Of a DNA stretch of 64,000 bases, positions 28,245 to 37,959 are shown piece by piece (position 1 is the first letter of the stretch; every line of letters starts with the position of its first letter). Origin of the DNA: Pseudomonas fluorescens (GTDB taxonomy: Bacteria; Pseudomonadota; Gammaproteobacteria; Pseudomonadales; Pseudomonadaceae); the NCBI RefSeq assembly GCF_018614655.1, contig NZ_JAGGOG010000003.1, positions 310,001 to 374,000 on the forward strand. Direction: 5' to 3'. The notes below the pieces were generated by a model. The model was not told the origin of the DNA and made no database searches. It was given only the letters and a program-made list of their open reading frames with translations. The position numbers and the translations under genes are program-made.

Positions 28245-28304
28245 GTCACAGGCTGTATCGCTTATGGCACAAACTGTCACTCAGGCTGTACCAGCCTTGT
28301 CACA
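28245..28304 (+). promoter_or_regulatory. Candidate upstream activating sequences
   Basis: GTCACAGGCTGTA (28245-28257) and GTCACTCAGGCTGTA (28276-28290) are imperfect direct repeats 31 bases apart, about three helical turns. The second runs into the palindrome GGCTGTACCAGCC and a third GTCAC. They lie 70-115 bases before the -24 element, where an EatR enhancer is expected. Confidence 0.4.
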
Positions 28305-28357
28305 CCGCCTCCCCGCAACACACCACAAAGCCTTGATTTACCTGGCCTGCACGGCAC

Positions 28358-28373
28358 TGGCCCGACCTTTGCT
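28358..28373 (+). promoter_or_regulatory. Sigma54 (-24/-12) promoter of exaC
   Basis: TGGCCC (28358-28363), 5 bases, TTGCT (28369-28373). The GG and GC doublets are separated by exactly 10 bases, as RpoN requires. The predicted start of transcription is near 28384, and the exaC ATG is at 28438. The divergent sigma54-activator gene supports the call. Confidence 0.75.
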
Positions 28374-28437
28374 CTACGCTTTAACAAGCACAACAGTGCG
28401 TCCTCCAATAAACACAAAAAGCCAGGAGATACCCACC

Positions 28438-29958
28438 ATGCGTTACGCACACCCCGGTACTGAAGGCGCTATCGTTTCGTTCAAGGCCAAGTACGGCAAC
28501 TACATCGGCGGCGAATTCGTTGCGCCGGTAGACGGCAACTACTTCACCAATACTTCGCCAGTTAACGGCAAGCCAATCGCCGACTTCCCACGCTCTACCG
28601 CCAAAGACATCGACAAAGCGCTGGACGCCGCCCATGCCGCCGCTGACGCCTGGGGCAAGACCTCAGCCCAGGACCGCTCACTGGTGCTGCTGAAAATCGC
28701 CGACCGTATCGAACAGAACCTTGAACTGCTGGCCGTCACCGAAACCTGGGACAACGGCAAAGCGGTACGCGAAACACTCAACGCCGACATCCCCCTCGCC
28801 GCTGACCACTTCCGTTACTTCGCGGGTTGCATCCGCGCCCAGGAAGGCAGCAGCGCCGAGATCAACGAACTCACCGCCGCCTATCACTTCCACGAGCCCT
28901 TGGGCGTGGTCGGCCAGATCATCCCGTGGAACTTCCCGCTGCTGATGGCCGCCTGGAAACTCGCGCCAGCTCTGGCCGCCGGTAACTGCGTGGTGCTCAA
29001 ACCCGCCGAGCAAACCCCGCTGGGCATCAACGTGCTGATGGAGTTGATCGGCGACCTGCTGCCGCCTGGCGTGTTGAACGTGGTCCACGGCTTCGGCAAA
29101 GAAGCCGGCGAAGCTTTGGCCACCAGCAAGCGTATCGCCAAGATCGCCTTCACCGGTTCCACGCCTGTGGGCTCGCACATCATGCATGCGGCGGCCGAAA
29201 ACATTATTCCGTCCACCGTTGAGCTGGGCGGCAAGTCGCCGAACATCTTCTTCGCCGACATCATGAAAGCCGAGCCGCAATTCATCGAGAAAGCGGCCGA
29301 AGGCCTGGTGCTGGCGTTCTTCAACCAGGGCGAGGTCTGCACCTGCCCATCCCGCGCGTTGGTGGAAGAGTCGATCTACGACGACTTCATGAAAGTGGTG
29401 ATGAAGAAGGTCGAGTCGATCAAACGTGGCGACCCGCTGGACACCGACACCATGGTCGGCGCCCAGGCGTCCGAGCAGCAATTCGACAAGATCCTGTCCT
29501 ACCTGGAAATCGCCAAGGGCGAAGGCGCCGAGCTGCTGACCGGCGGCAAAGTCGAGAAGCTGACTGGCGATCTGGCCACCGGCTATTACATCCAGCCGAC
29601 CCTGCTCAAGGGCACCAACAAGATGCGGGTGTTCCAGGAGGAAATCTTTGGCCCTGTGGTGAGCATCACCACCTTCAAGGACGAAGCCGAAGCCCTGGCG
29701 ATTGCCAACGACACCGAGTTTGGTTTGGGTGCCGGCTTGTGGACCCGCGACATCAACCGTGCATACCGCATGGGCCGCGCGATCAAGGCCGGGCGTGTCT
29801 GGACCAACTGCTATCACCTGTACCCGGCGCACGCCGCGTTTGGTGGTTACAAGAAGTCGGGGGTTGGCCGTGAAACCCACAAGATGATGTTGGATCACTA
29901 TCAGCAGACTAAAAACCTGCTGGTGAGCTACGACATTAATCCGTTGGGTTTCTTCTAA
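28438..29958 (+). CDS. exaC: NAD-dependent acetaldehyde/aldehyde dehydrogenase
   Basis: A 506-residue aldehyde dehydrogenase. Visible are [35 protein letters not shown], the catalytic Glu in [10 protein letters not shown] and the catalytic Cys in [14 protein letters not shown]. In this context it oxidises acetaldehyde, the product of ethanolamine ammonia-lyase, to acetate. The C-terminal [23 protein letters not shown] is typical of this subfamily. AGGAG lies before the ATG at 28438. It is the first gene of the sigma54-driven ethanolamine operon. Confidence 0.92.
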   Translation: MRYAHPGTEGAIVSFKAKYGNYIGGEFVAPVDGNYFTNTSPVNGKPIADFPRSTAKDIDKALDAAHAAADAWGKTSAQDRSLVLLKIADRIEQNLELLAVTETWDNGKAVRETLNADIPLAADHFRYFAGCIRAQEGSSAEINELTAAYHFHEPLGVVGQIIPWNFPLLMAAWKLAPALAAGNCVVLKPAEQTPLGINVLMELIGDLLPPGVLNVVHGFGKEAGEALATSKRIAKIAFTGSTPVGSHIMHAAAENIIPSTVELGGKSPNIFFADIMKAEPQFIEKAAEGLVLAFFNQGEVCTCPSRALVEESIYDDFMKVVMKKVESIKRGDPLDTDTMVGAQASEQQFDKILSYLEIAKGEGAELLTGGKVEKLTGDLATGYYIQPTLLKGTNKMRVFQEEIFGPVVSITTFKDEAEALAIANDTEFGLGAGLWTRDINRAYRMGRAIKAGRVWTNCYHLYPAHAAFGGYKKSGVGRETHKMMLDHYQQTKNLLVSYDINPLGFF

Positions 29959-30081
29959 CGCATTAGCAGGCAACCCGCTCCCACACTAGCCACCTCCCAC
30001 ATGTGTTTTTCACAAGTACTCGGCATCTCATCCAGCTCAACTAAGCCGAGCTAAAACAATAAGAATCAGAGGTACTTCCTC

Positions 30082-31515
30082 ATGCCTAGCGAACCCACAG
30101 GCTCCTCCGTCGATTTCGAAAAAGTCGGCTCCGACTATTTCCAGCAACGTGAACTGAAAAAAGGCGCCGCCGGATGGGTGCTTTTAGTCGGCCTCGGCGT
30201 TGCCTATGTCATCTCCGGCGACTACGCCGGTTGGAACTTCGGCTTGGCCCAAGGCGGCTGGGGTGGCATGTTCCTCGCCACATTGCTGATGGCCACCATG
30301 TACCTGTGCATGTGTTTCTCATTGGCTGAACTGTCTTCCATGATTCCTACAGCGGGCGGTGGCTACGGCTTTGCTCGCAGTGCATTCGGGCCCTGGGGTG
30401 GATTTCTCACCGGCACCGCGATCCTGATTGAATACGCCATCGCACCCGCCGCCATCGCGGTGTTTATCGGCGCCTATTGCGAGTCGCTGTTCGGTATTGG
30501 CGGCTGGATGATCTACCTGGCGTTCTACATCATCTTTATCGGCATCCACATCTTCGGGGTCGGTGAAGCGTTGAAGCTGATGTTCGTGATCACCGCCGTC
30601 GCCGCGATTGCCCTGAGCGTGTTTTTGGTAGCAATGGTGCCGCATTTCAACGTCGCCAACCTGCTGGATATCCCGGTGACCGAGGCCAAGGGCGCGAGCA
30701 CCTTCCTGCCGTTTGGTTATGTCGGCGTGTGGGCGGCGATTCCCTACGCGATCTGGTTCTTCCTCGCCGTTGAAGGCGTGCCGCTGGCGGCCGAAGAAAC
30801 CAAGAACCCGAAACGCGACCTGCCCCGCGGCCTGATCGGCGCCATTGTGGTACTGACCAGCTTCGCCCTGTTGATTCTGGTGATCGCACCGGGCGGCGCC
30901 GGCACTCAGGCACTGGTGGCCTCCGGCAATCCGCTGGTGGAAGCCTTGGCCAAGGCCTATGGTGGCTCGACCTGGATGGGCAGCTTCGTCAACCTGGTAG
31001 GCCTGGCTGGGCTGATCGCGAGCTTTTTCTCGATCATCTACGCCTATTCCCGGCAGATCTTTGCCTTGTCCCGTGCAGGCTACCTGCCGCGCAAGCTGTC
31101 GCAGACCAACAAGAGCAAGGCGCCAGTATTGGCCCTGGTCATCCCCGGCATCATCGGCTTTGGTTTGTCGCTGACCGGGCAAGGCGACCTGCTGATTCTG
31201 GTGGCGGTGTTCGGCGCCACCATCTCCTACGTGCTGATGATGGCCGCGCACATCACCCTGCGCATCCGTCGCCCCAAAATGGACCGTCCGTACCGCACAC
31301 CGGGCGGCATCTTCACCTCAGGCGTGGCGCTCGTGCTGGCGTGTATCGCCGTAGTAGCGGGCTTTCTGGTGGATCCGCGGGTGGTGATTGGCGCTGCGAT
31401 CATCTATGGAGTATTAATTGCTTACTTTGCTTTCTACAGTCGGCATCACTTGGTAGCAGGCACGCCGGAAGAAGAGTTTGCGGCGATCCAGGCCGCAGAG
31501 GCCGCCTTGCACTAA
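30082..31515 (+). CDS. eat: Ethanolamine permease
   Basis: A 477-residue APC-superfamily transporter with about 12 hydrophobic segments. The cytosolic N-terminus (VGSDYFQQRELKKGAAGWVLLVGLG) is that of the ethanolamine permease family, followed by GVAYVISGDYAGWNFGLAQGGWGG and FFLAVEGVPLAAEETKNPKRD. It imports the substrate for EutBC. It lies 123 bases after exaC and 52 before eutB. Confidence 0.92.
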   Translation: MPSEPTGSSVDFEKVGSDYFQQRELKKGAAGWVLLVGLGVAYVISGDYAGWNFGLAQGGWGGMFLATLLMATMYLCMCFSLAELSSMIPTAGGGYGFARSAFGPWGGFLTGTAILIEYAIAPAAIAVFIGAYCESLFGIGGWMIYLAFYIIFIGIHIFGVGEALKLMFVITAVAAIALSVFLVAMVPHFNVANLLDIPVTEAKGASTFLPFGYVGVWAAIPYAIWFFLAVEGVPLAAEETKNPKRDLPRGLIGAIVVLTSFALLILVIAPGGAGTQALVASGNPLVEALAKAYGGSTWMGSFVNLVGLAGLIASFFSIIYAYSRQIFALSRAGYLPRKLSQTNKSKAPVLALVIPGIIGFGLSLTGQGDLLILVAVFGATISYVLMMAAHITLRIRRPKMDRPYRTPGGIFTSGVALVLACIAVVAGFLVDPRVVIGAAIIYGVLIAYFAFYSRHHLVAGTPEEEFAAIQAAEAALH

Positions 31516-31567
31516 ACGCCGTAAACCTCGGTGCGCACATCAGTGCGCACCGTCATGGAGACTCTGT

Positions 31568-32962
31568 ATGGCAAGTTTTTCCCACGCGGTTGGCGCATTC
31601 ACCTACCGCTTCGACAGCCTCAAGGACGTCATGGCCAAGGCCAGCCCGGCACGCTCCGGAGACTTCCTCGCCGGTGTCGCGGCGCAGAACGACGGTGAAC
31701 GGGTTGCAGCGCAAATGGCCCTGGCCAATATTCCGTTGAAACACTTCCTCGAAGAAGTGCTGATTCCCTATGAAAGCGACGAAGTTACCCGGCTGATCAT
31801 CGACACCCACGACAAGCACGCGTTTTCAGTGGTCAGCCACCTGACGGTTGGCGGCTTTCGCGATTGGCTGCTCAGTGACGCGGCCGATGAACAAAGCCTG
31901 CGAGCCCTGGCGCCAGGGCTGACACCGGAAATGGTCGCCGCCGTGTCGAAGATCATGCGCGTGCAGGACCTGGTGTTGGTGGCGCAGAAGATCCGCGTCG
32001 TCACACAGTTTCGCGGCACCATGGGCCTGCGCGGGCGCCTCTCCACACGCTTGCAACCCAACCATCCGACCGATGAACCGGCCGGCATCGCCGCCAGCAT
32101 TCTCGACGGCCTGCTCTACGGCAACGGCGACGCGATGATCGGCATCAACCCGGCCACCGACAGCATCGCCTCGATCTGCGCCATGCTGGAAATGCTCGAC
32201 GCAATCATCCAGCGCTACGACATCCCGACCCAGGCCTGCGTGCTGACCCATGTCACCACCTCCATCGAAGCCATCAACCGCGGTGTGCCGCTGGACCTGG
32301 TGTTCCAGTCGATCGCCGGTACCGAAGCAGCCAACGCCAGTTTCGGTATCAGCCTGAGCGTGCTGCAGGAAGGCTATGACGCCGGCTTGAGCCTCAATCG
32401 CGGGACCTTGGGGCAGAATCTGATGTACTTCGAAACCGGCCAGGGCAGCGCCTTGTCGGCCAACGCGCACTTTGGCGTGGACCAGCAAACCTGTGAAACC
32501 CGCGCCTACGCCGTGGCCCGCCATTTCAAGCCATTTCTGGTAAACACCGTGGTCGGTTTTATCGGCCCCGAGTACTTGTACAACGGCAAGCAGATCATCC
32601 GCGCCGGCCTCGAAGACCACTTCTGCGGCAAGCTGCTGGGCGTGCCCATGGGGTGCGACATCTGCTACACCAACCATGCCGAAGCCGACCAGGACGACAT
32701 GGACACCCTGCTGACCCTGCTGGGGGTGGCCGGGATCAACTTCATCATGGGCATCCCCGGTTCCGACGACATCATGCTCAACTACCAGACCACTTCGTTC
32801 CACGACGCGTTGTACGCCCGACAAACATTGGGTTTAAAGCCGGCGCCGGAATTTGAACAGTGGCTGGCGAAAATGGGCATCTTCACGCAGGCCGACGGCA
32901 AAGTGCATTTCGGCAACAGCCTGCCGCCGGCCTTCCGCCAGGCCTTGGCGCAATTGGGATGA
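31568..32962 (+). CDS. eutB: Ethanolamine ammonia-lyase large subunit
   Basis: A 464-residue TIM-barrel subunit of the adenosylcobalamin-dependent lyase that splits ethanolamine to acetaldehyde and ammonia. Characteristic segments are [53 protein letters not shown] and [21 protein letters not shown]. The start at 31568 ([15 protein letters not shown]) matches the family. No shell protein or EutA-type reactivase genes are nearby. Confidence 0.96.
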   Translation: MASFSHAVGAFTYRFDSLKDVMAKASPARSGDFLAGVAAQNDGERVAAQMALANIPLKHFLEEVLIPYESDEVTRLIIDTHDKHAFSVVSHLTVGGFRDWLLSDAADEQSLRALAPGLTPEMVAAVSKIMRVQDLVLVAQKIRVVTQFRGTMGLRGRLSTRLQPNHPTDEPAGIAASILDGLLYGNGDAMIGINPATDSIASICAMLEMLDAIIQRYDIPTQACVLTHVTTSIEAINRGVPLDLVFQSIAGTEAANASFGISLSVLQEGYDAGLSLNRGTLGQNLMYFETGQGSALSANAHFGVDQQTCETRAYAVARHFKPFLVNTVVGFIGPEYLYNGKQIIRAGLEDHFCGKLLGVPMGCDICYTNHAEADQDDMDTLLTLLGVAGINFIMGIPGSDDIMLNYQTTSFHDALYARQTLGLKPAPEFEQWLAKMGIFTQADGKVHFGNSLPPAFRQALAQLG

Positions 32963-32973
32963 AGGAGCCGCCT

Positions 32974-33804
32974 ATGCCTATCGATACCCCTGAAACCCTT
33001 CCGGACAACCCGTGGCTGGAGCTGCGCCGCCTGACGCCCGCGCGAATTGCCCTGGGCCGCACCGGCACCAGCATCCCCACCGGTGCGCAGTTGGATTTCC
33101 AGTTTGCCCACGCTCAAGCGCGGGACGCCGTGCATCTGCCTTTCGACCATCCCGGCCTGAGCAGTCAGTTGACAGCGCGCGGCCGCGATAGCCTGTTGCT
33201 GCACAGTGCCGCCGTTGACCGTCACAGCTACTTGCAACGTCCGGACCTGGGGCGGCGCCTGAGTGACGAGTCGGCCCAAACCCTGCGCGATTACGCCCAA
33301 GCCAACCCGGGCGGCGTGGACCTGGCGGTGGTGGTGGCCGATGGTTTATCCGCCCTGGCAGTGCATAAACACACTCTGCCGTTTCTGACGCGCATGGAGG
33401 AACAGACCCACGCCGAAGGCTGGTCGCTGTCGCCGGTGATTCTGGTGGAACAGGGCCGGGTGGCGGTGGCCGATGAGATCGGTCAGTTGCTGGGGGCAAA
33501 AATGGTGGTGATCCTGATCGGCGAACGGCCGGGGCTCAGCTCACCGGATAGCCTGGGGCTGTACTTCACCTACAACCCCAAGGTCGGCCTGACCGATGCC
33601 TATCGCAACTGCATTTCCAACGTGCGCCTGGAAGGCTTGAGCTACGGCATGGCCGCTCACCGACTGTTGTACTTGATGCGTGAAGCCTGCCGCCGACAGT
33701 TGTCCGGGGTCAATCTCAAGGATGAAGCCCAGGTTCAGACGATCGAATCGGACAATCCGGACCTGATGAAAGGCAACTTCCTGCTCAGCCCGCCGGAGGA
33801 CTGA
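32974..33804 (+). CDS. eutC: Ethanolamine ammonia-lyase small subunit
   Basis: A 276-residue partner of EutB that carries much of the cobalamin-binding surface. Segments include [68 protein letters not shown] and [19 protein letters not shown]. The ATG at 32974 has AAGGAG six bases upstream. An ATG at 32959 overlapping the eutB stop is an alternative. This is distinct from the ectoine eutC at 43939. Confidence 0.95.
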   Translation: MPIDTPETLPDNPWLELRRLTPARIALGRTGTSIPTGAQLDFQFAHAQARDAVHLPFDHPGLSSQLTARGRDSLLLHSAAVDRHSYLQRPDLGRRLSDESAQTLRDYAQANPGGVDLAVVVADGLSALAVHKHTLPFLTRMEEQTHAEGWSLSPVILVEQGRVAVADEIGQLLGAKMVVILIGERPGLSSPDSLGLYFTYNPKVGLTDAYRNCISNVRLEGLSYGMAAHRLLYLMREACRRQLSGVNLKDEAQVQTIESDNPDLMKGNFLLSPPED

Positions 33805-33894
33805 TCCCGACACGATTGCGATTTTTCACAGCTTTAGGCAGCATCAAGCCACGGCCGCTCGTGTCGTCGTACCCACTGGAAGTTGAGGCCTAGC

Positions 33895-34353
33895 ATGCGG
33901 ATTACTCAAGCGACCCTGGAACACCTGGACCTGTTGACTCCGCTGTTCGTCAAATACCGTGAGTTTTATGGTGCACTGCCCTTCCCTGACTCGTCTCGGG
34001 CCTTTCTGGAGAAGCGTCTGCGGCGCAAGGAGTCGGTGATCTACCTGGCACTGCCAGATGACGATGACAGCAAGCTGCTCGGGTTTTGTCAGCTGTATCC
34101 GAGTTTTTCGTCGCTCTCGCTGAAACGGGTGTGGATCCTCAACGATATCTACGTGGCCGAAGATGCCCGACGCCAGTTGGTGGCCGATAACCTGATGCGT
34201 ACGGCGAAGAAGATGGCCAAGGAGACGCATGCCGTGCGACTGCGGGTGTCGACCAGCAGTGACAATGAAGTGGCGCAGAAGACCTATGAGTCGATTGGGT
34301 TTCGGGAAGACACAGAATTCAAGAACTACGTGCTGCCCCTCAGTGACGAGTAA
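33895..34353 (+). CDS. GNAT family N-acetyltransferase
   Basis: A 152-residue acetyltransferase: MRITQATLEHLDLLTPLFVKYREFYG, then the acetyl-CoA-binding strand-loop region WILNDIYVAEDARRQLVADNLMRTAKKMAKE and RLRVSTSSDNEVAQKTYESIGF. The substrate is unknown. It follows eutC by 90 bases, and a GNAT gene lies at the same place in P. aeruginosa as I remember it. The start is the ATG at 33895, and a TTG 12 bases upstream is possible. Confidence 0.85.
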   Translation: MRITQATLEHLDLLTPLFVKYREFYGALPFPDSSRAFLEKRLRRKESVIYLALPDDDDSKLLGFCQLYPSFSSLSLKRVWILNDIYVAEDARRQLVADNLMRTAKKMAKETHAVRLRVSTSSDNEVAQKTYESIGFREDTEFKNYVLPLSDE

Positions 34354-34390
34354 TCCCGATTGATCCAACCTACTAGCCTGTTCGCGATTG

Positions 34391-34511
34391 CTTGTAGCCG
34401 CTGCCGAGGCACGAGGCTGCGATGGGCTTGGTGCGGCATCCCGACGAAGCGGCCCCAAAGGCGGTCCTTCGGACACGCATCGCAGCCTCGTGCCTCGGCA
34501 GCGGCTACAAG
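34391..34511. repeat. MITE-like inverted-repeat element, copy 2
   Basis: Perfect 34-bp terminal inverted repeats (34391-34424 and 34478-34511) starting CTTGTAGCCGCTGCC, around a 53-base interior with a GC-rich secondary palindrome. It lies between the GNAT gene and the dedA promoter. Confidence 0.88.
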
Positions 34512-34561
34512 CAGCGACATCCCCCGCTACAAAACCAACACGCTTTTCACCTCTCTATCCG

Positions 34562-34621
34562 TATAATGCCGAGCTTTCAGGGTCGTAAGAAACGCGGCAA
34601 CCCCGTGTAGTCTTATTACCC
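34562..34621 (+). promoter_or_regulatory. dedA -10 element and structured leader
   Basis: TATAAT at 34562-34567, with no convincing -35 box, is followed by a leader with a long imperfect hairpin at 34580-34621. GGGT pairs with ACCC, TAAGA with TCTTA, and an inner ACGCGG faces CCCCGT. About 50 further bases separate it from the dedA ATG. I recognise no known RNA family. Confidence 0.45.
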
Positions 34622-34671
34622 GAAGCCTCCGCACAGGTCCGCTGAGTCGGCCATTCACACAGGTGCCATCC

Positions 34672-35328
34672 ATGGATTTCAACCCGCTCGACCTTATCCT
34701 GCATCTCGACGTATACCTCGACATGCTGGTAACCAACTACGGTCCGTGGATCTACGCCATTCTGTTCCTAGTGATCTTTTGCGAAACCGGCCTGGTGGTC
34801 ATGCCGTTCCTGCCGGGTGATTCCCTGCTGTTTATTGCCGGCGCCGTAGCCGCTGGTGGTGGTATGGATCCAGTCTTGCTGGGTGGGCTGCTGATGCTGG
34901 CGGCGATCCTCGGCGACAGCACCAACTACGTCATCGGACGAACGGCCGGGGAACGCTTGTTCAGCAACCCCAACTCGAAAATTTTCCGCCGCGACTACCT
35001 GCAAAAAACCCACGATTTCTACGACAAGCACGGCGGCAAAACCGTGACCTTGGCGCGCTTCCTGCCGATCCTGCGGACTTTCGCACCGTTCGTCGCAGGC
35101 ATCGCCAAAATGCCTTATCCGCGATTCTTCGGTTTCAGTGTCTTCGGCACCGTCATCTGGGTCGGTGGCCTAGTCACCCTCGGCTACTTCTTCGGTAACG
35201 TACCGTTTATCAAGAAAAACCTGTCGCTACTGGTGGTGTTTATCATCCTGCTGTCCCTGGTGCCGATGATCATTGGCGTAGTCCGCAGCCGTTTCAGCCG
35301 CACCTCGTCAGAAGCCAATACGAACTGA
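34672..35328 (+). CDS. dedA: DedA family membrane protein
   Basis: A 218-residue DedA/VTT protein: FCETGLVVMPFLPGDSLLFIAGAVAAGGG, GDSTNYVIGRTAGERLF, and the re-entrant motif FLPILRTFAPFVAGIAKMPYPRFFGF, then GYFFGNVPFIKKNLSLLVV. The family flips undecaprenyl phosphate or other polyisoprenyl phosphates and is needed for proton-motive-force homeostasis. A longer DedA-PAP2 relative is encoded at 15638. Confidence 0.92.
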   Translation: MDFNPLDLILHLDVYLDMLVTNYGPWIYAILFLVIFCETGLVVMPFLPGDSLLFIAGAVAAGGGMDPVLLGGLLMLAAILGDSTNYVIGRTAGERLFSNPNSKIFRRDYLQKTHDFYDKHGGKTVTLARFLPILRTFAPFVAGIAKMPYPRFFGFSVFGTVIWVGGLVTLGYFFGNVPFIKKNLSLLVVFIILLSLVPMIIGVVRSRFSRTSSEANTN

Positions 35329-35334
35329 TCGACG

Positions 35335-36147
35335 ATGTGGTCCCTCAGCGCCTGGCGTCGCCGGCGCCTTCTGGCCAAGCACCCGATTGCCGATGACACC
35401 TGGCAGCGGGTGCGCCAGCACCTGACCTTTCTCGACGGCATCAGCGTCGAGCAGGACCAATGGCTGCGCGAAGCCTGCGTGGTCTTTCTCGCCGAAAAAC
35501 ACCTCACCGCCCTGCCCGGCGTCGAACTGCATCAGGAACAACGCCTGCTGCTCGCCGCCCAGGCACAACTGCCGCTGATGAACCTCGGTGACCTCGACTG
35601 GTACCAGGGTTTCCACGAAATCGTCCTTTACCCCGACGACTTCCTCAGCCCCCAGCGCCACCGTGACGCCAGCGGCGTCGAACACGAATGGGACGGCGAG
35701 CACAGCGGCGAAGCCTGGCAGCAAGGCCCGGTGATCCTGGCGTGGCCCGGCGTATTGGCCAGCGGCAACTGGGAAGGCTACAACCTGGTGATCCACGAAT
35801 TGGCCCACAAACTGGACATGCTCAACGGCGACGCCAATGGCCTGCCACCGTTGCACAACGACATGCGCGTGCAGGAATGGGCCAGCGTGATGCAAAACGC
35901 CTACGACGACCTGAACCGCCAGCTTGATCGCAACCCCGACGCCGAGACCCCCATTGACCCCTACGCCGCAGAAAACCCGGCGGAGTTCTTCGCCGTCACC
36001 AGCGAATATTTTTTCAGTGCCCCGGATTTGCTGGTCAGCACTTATCCACAGGTCTACGCGCAGCTGAGCCACTTTTACCGTCAGGATCCATTGGCCCGCC
36101 TCGCCCGACTGCAAGCCAGCGACCCGCGCTATCAAGCGCAACACTGA
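35335..36147 (+). CDS. mtfA: MtfA-like zinc-dependent peptidase (M90)
   Basis: A 270-residue cytosolic metallopeptidase. The zinc motif HELAHKLD is at VIHELAHKLDMLNGD, and the third ligand region AENPAEFFAVTSEYFF lies downstream. E. coli MtfA binds the glucose repressor Mlc and has aminopeptidase activity. Whether Pseudomonas uses it in the same way is unknown. It starts 6 bases after dedA and is likely co-transcribed. Confidence 0.88.
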   Translation: MWSLSAWRRRRLLAKHPIADDTWQRVRQHLTFLDGISVEQDQWLREACVVFLAEKHLTALPGVELHQEQRLLLAAQAQLPLMNLGDLDWYQGFHEIVLYPDDFLSPQRHRDASGVEHEWDGEHSGEAWQQGPVILAWPGVLASGNWEGYNLVIHELAHKLDMLNGDANGLPPLHNDMRVQEWASVMQNAYDDLNRQLDRNPDAETPIDPYAAENPAEFFAVTSEYFFSAPDLLVSTYPQVYAQLSHFYRQDPLARLARLQASDPRYQAQH

Positions 36148-36192
36148 AGGCTGTACGACGTCTGGCACATGGCATCGGCCGCAGAATATGCC

Positions 36193-36198
36193 TATAAT
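36193..36198 (+). promoter_or_regulatory. -10 element of ppa
   Basis: TATAAT, 60 bases upstream of the ppa ATG, with a TG two bases before it. No good -35 box is seen at 16-18 bases. Confidence 0.35.
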
Positions 36199-36258
36199 CG
36201 CCGCCACTTTCAGGCCAATCCGGCCAAGTTTTATGGCCAACTACGGGGGCAACGCCCA

Positions 36259-36786
36259 ATGAGCTACAGCAAGATTCCGGCTGGCAAAGACCTGCCGAAC
36301 GACATCTACGTCGCGATCGAAATTCCGGCCAACCACGCGCCGATCAAATACGAAATCGACAAAGACAGCGACTGCCTGTTCGTTGACCGTTTCATGGCCA
36401 CCCCAATGTTCTACCCGGCCAACTACGGTTTCATCCCCAACACCCTGGCTGACGACGGTGACCCCCTCGACGTGCTGGTCGTGACCCCTTACCCGGTCAC
36501 CCCAGGCTCGGTCATCCGCGCTCGCCCGGTCGGCATCCTGCACATGACCGACGACGGCGGCGGCGATGCCAAAGTCATCGCAGTCCCACACGACAAGCTG
36601 TCCCAGCTGTACGTCGACGTGAAGGAATACACCGACCTGCCGCCACTGCTGCTGGAACAGATCAAGCACTTCTTCGAAAACTACAAAGACCTCGAAAAGG
36701 GCAAATGGGTGAAGATCGAAGGTTGGGGCAACGCAGACGCCGCCCGCGCCGAGATCATGAAGTCGGTAGCCGCCTACAAAGGCTGA
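36259..36786 (+). CDS. ppa: Inorganic pyrophosphatase
   Basis: A 175-residue family I soluble pyrophosphatase, which hydrolyses PPi and so drives biosynthetic reactions. The signature DGDPLDVLV and the metal-binding acidic residues are present. The N-terminus [32 protein letters not shown] is typical. The start at 36259 gives the standard length. A strong terminator follows. Confidence 0.97.
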   Translation: MSYSKIPAGKDLPNDIYVAIEIPANHAPIKYEIDKDSDCLFVDRFMATPMFYPANYGFIPNTLADDGDPLDVLVVTPYPVTPGSVIRARPVGILHMTDDGGGDAKVIAVPHDKLSQLYVDVKEYTDLPPLLLEQIKHFFENYKDLEKGKWVKIEGWGNADAARAEIMKSVAAYKG

Positions 36787-36812
36787 TACCTGCTACTCAT
36801 TGCGCAAGCGAT

Positions 36813-36843
36813 AAAAAAGCCCCGATCATTCGGGGCTTTTTTT
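36813..36843 (+). terminator. Rho-independent terminator of ppa
   Basis: AAAAAAGCCCCG, loop ATCATT, CGGGGCTTTTTTT: an 8-plus base-pair stem with A- and T-runs, 27 bases after the ppa stop. The flanking A-run would also allow use from the other strand. Confidence 0.92.
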
Positions 36844-37009
36844 GTGTGAAAAACACAAACACTCACTCAACTAAATAAACAAAAACCAGCTCAATGTTTA
36901 ACTAACAACATGAAGAGAAAGATCAATCATGCAATAAGGAAATACCTACAAAAGCATCTCAACGCATAGTTTATTTGATCTAGTTTTCCGGCCAGTAAAC
37001 TCTGCGTTT

Positions 37010-37783
37010 ATGAATACATCAGGTGATCGCTTAAGAGCGCTACTTCGGGAAGTTCATCTTTCCGCTTCCGACTTCGCCAAGAACCGCGGTGTCACGCCCC
37101 AGCACGTGAACAACTGGCTCAAACGCGGCGTCCCCATGGGCCGACTCGAGGAGTTCGCCGAACTGCTGTGCGTCACCAGCCGTTGGCTACGCACCGGAGA
37201 CGGTCCTAAACATCCACTCATAACCTTCCAACCGGTAAACCCCGACGCCAACAACGCGCACCCCGCTCGGGAAGACAACGGCAACTACCTCGTCACTCCG
37301 GCCAGCGGCCCGGAAAAAATCGACGTGGAAATCCCCCTCCATAGTTCCTTCAACTCACAAGAAAGCATCCGGCTCTCGCTGCAAACCCTTGAAACCCTCA
37401 ACGTCGCCCCCGAACGTGCCTTGGGCGCCTACATGGTCGGCAACAGCATGACCGACATCATCCAGGACGGCTCCACCCTCGCCATCGACCGCGGCCGCAC
37501 CCGAATCATCGACGGCGCAATCTACGCCCTCGAGCACGACGGCATGCTGCGCATCAAACACCTCTACAACCGGCCCGGCGGCGGCCTGCGCTTACGTAGC
37601 CACAACAGCGCCGAACATCCCGACGAGTTTCTGACCTACGACCAGCGGCACGAACAGAACCTGAATATCCTGGGCTGGGTATTCTGGTGGTCCACCCTCA
37701 ATCACTGCCTGCCGCCCGTACCGCTGGATGAGCATCTATTGGGCTACGAAGGCTCTAAATCGGATCTGAAGCTGGGAAATTAA
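37010..37783 (+). CDS. Phage-repressor-like regulator (HTH plus S24 peptidase)
   Basis: A 257-residue LexA/CI-type regulator. The N-terminal HTH (LREVHLSASDFAKNRGVTPQHVNNWLKRG) binds DNA. The C-terminal S24 domain has the self-cleavage Ser in YMVGNSMTDIIQDGS and the general-base Lys in GMLRIKHLYN. Such proteins keep prophage or pyocin genes off until RecA-dependent cleavage. No phage structural, integrase or lysis gene lies in the window, so this is an orphan. The AT-rich 165 bases upstream probably contain its operators. Confidence 0.85.
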   Translation: MNTSGDRLRALLREVHLSASDFAKNRGVTPQHVNNWLKRGVPMGRLEEFAELLCVTSRWLRTGDGPKHPLITFQPVNPDANNAHPAREDNGNYLVTPASGPEKIDVEIPLHSSFNSQESIRLSLQTLETLNVAPERALGAYMVGNSMTDIIQDGSTLAIDRGRTRIIDGAIYALEHDGMLRIKHLYNRPGGGLRLRSHNSAEHPDEFLTYDQRHEQNLNILGWVFWWSTLNHCLPPVPLDEHLLGYEGSKSDLKLGN

Positions 37784-37827
37784 AGCGAATGTGGGTATAG
37801 TGCGCGGCACATTTGGCAGGGGTTGGC

Positions 37828-37941
37828 GTGAAGCCACGTGCCCTGCCCGGCGATGCGGAGGAGTTCCCGCTGATGCCCCCTATCACGCAGGCGAGAGTCT
37901 GGGTGAATGATTTGAAGGCTGGTGAGATTTACCAAAAATAG
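37828..37941 (+). CDS. Candidate 37-residue protein
   Basis: A short frame starting with GTG, preceded by AGGGG at 5 bases, reading VKPRALPGDAEEFPLMPPI and ending DLKAGEIYQK. A good terminator begins 18 bases after its stop, and TATAGT lies at 37796-37801. No homologue is known to me. It could be the tail of a decayed gene. The rest of the 331-base gap between the S24 regulator and doeD shows only the terminator. Confidence 0.35.
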   Translation: MKPRALPGDAEEFPLMPPITQARVWVNDLKAGEIYQK

Positions 37942-37959
37942 ATTGAACCAGTCCCCGAG

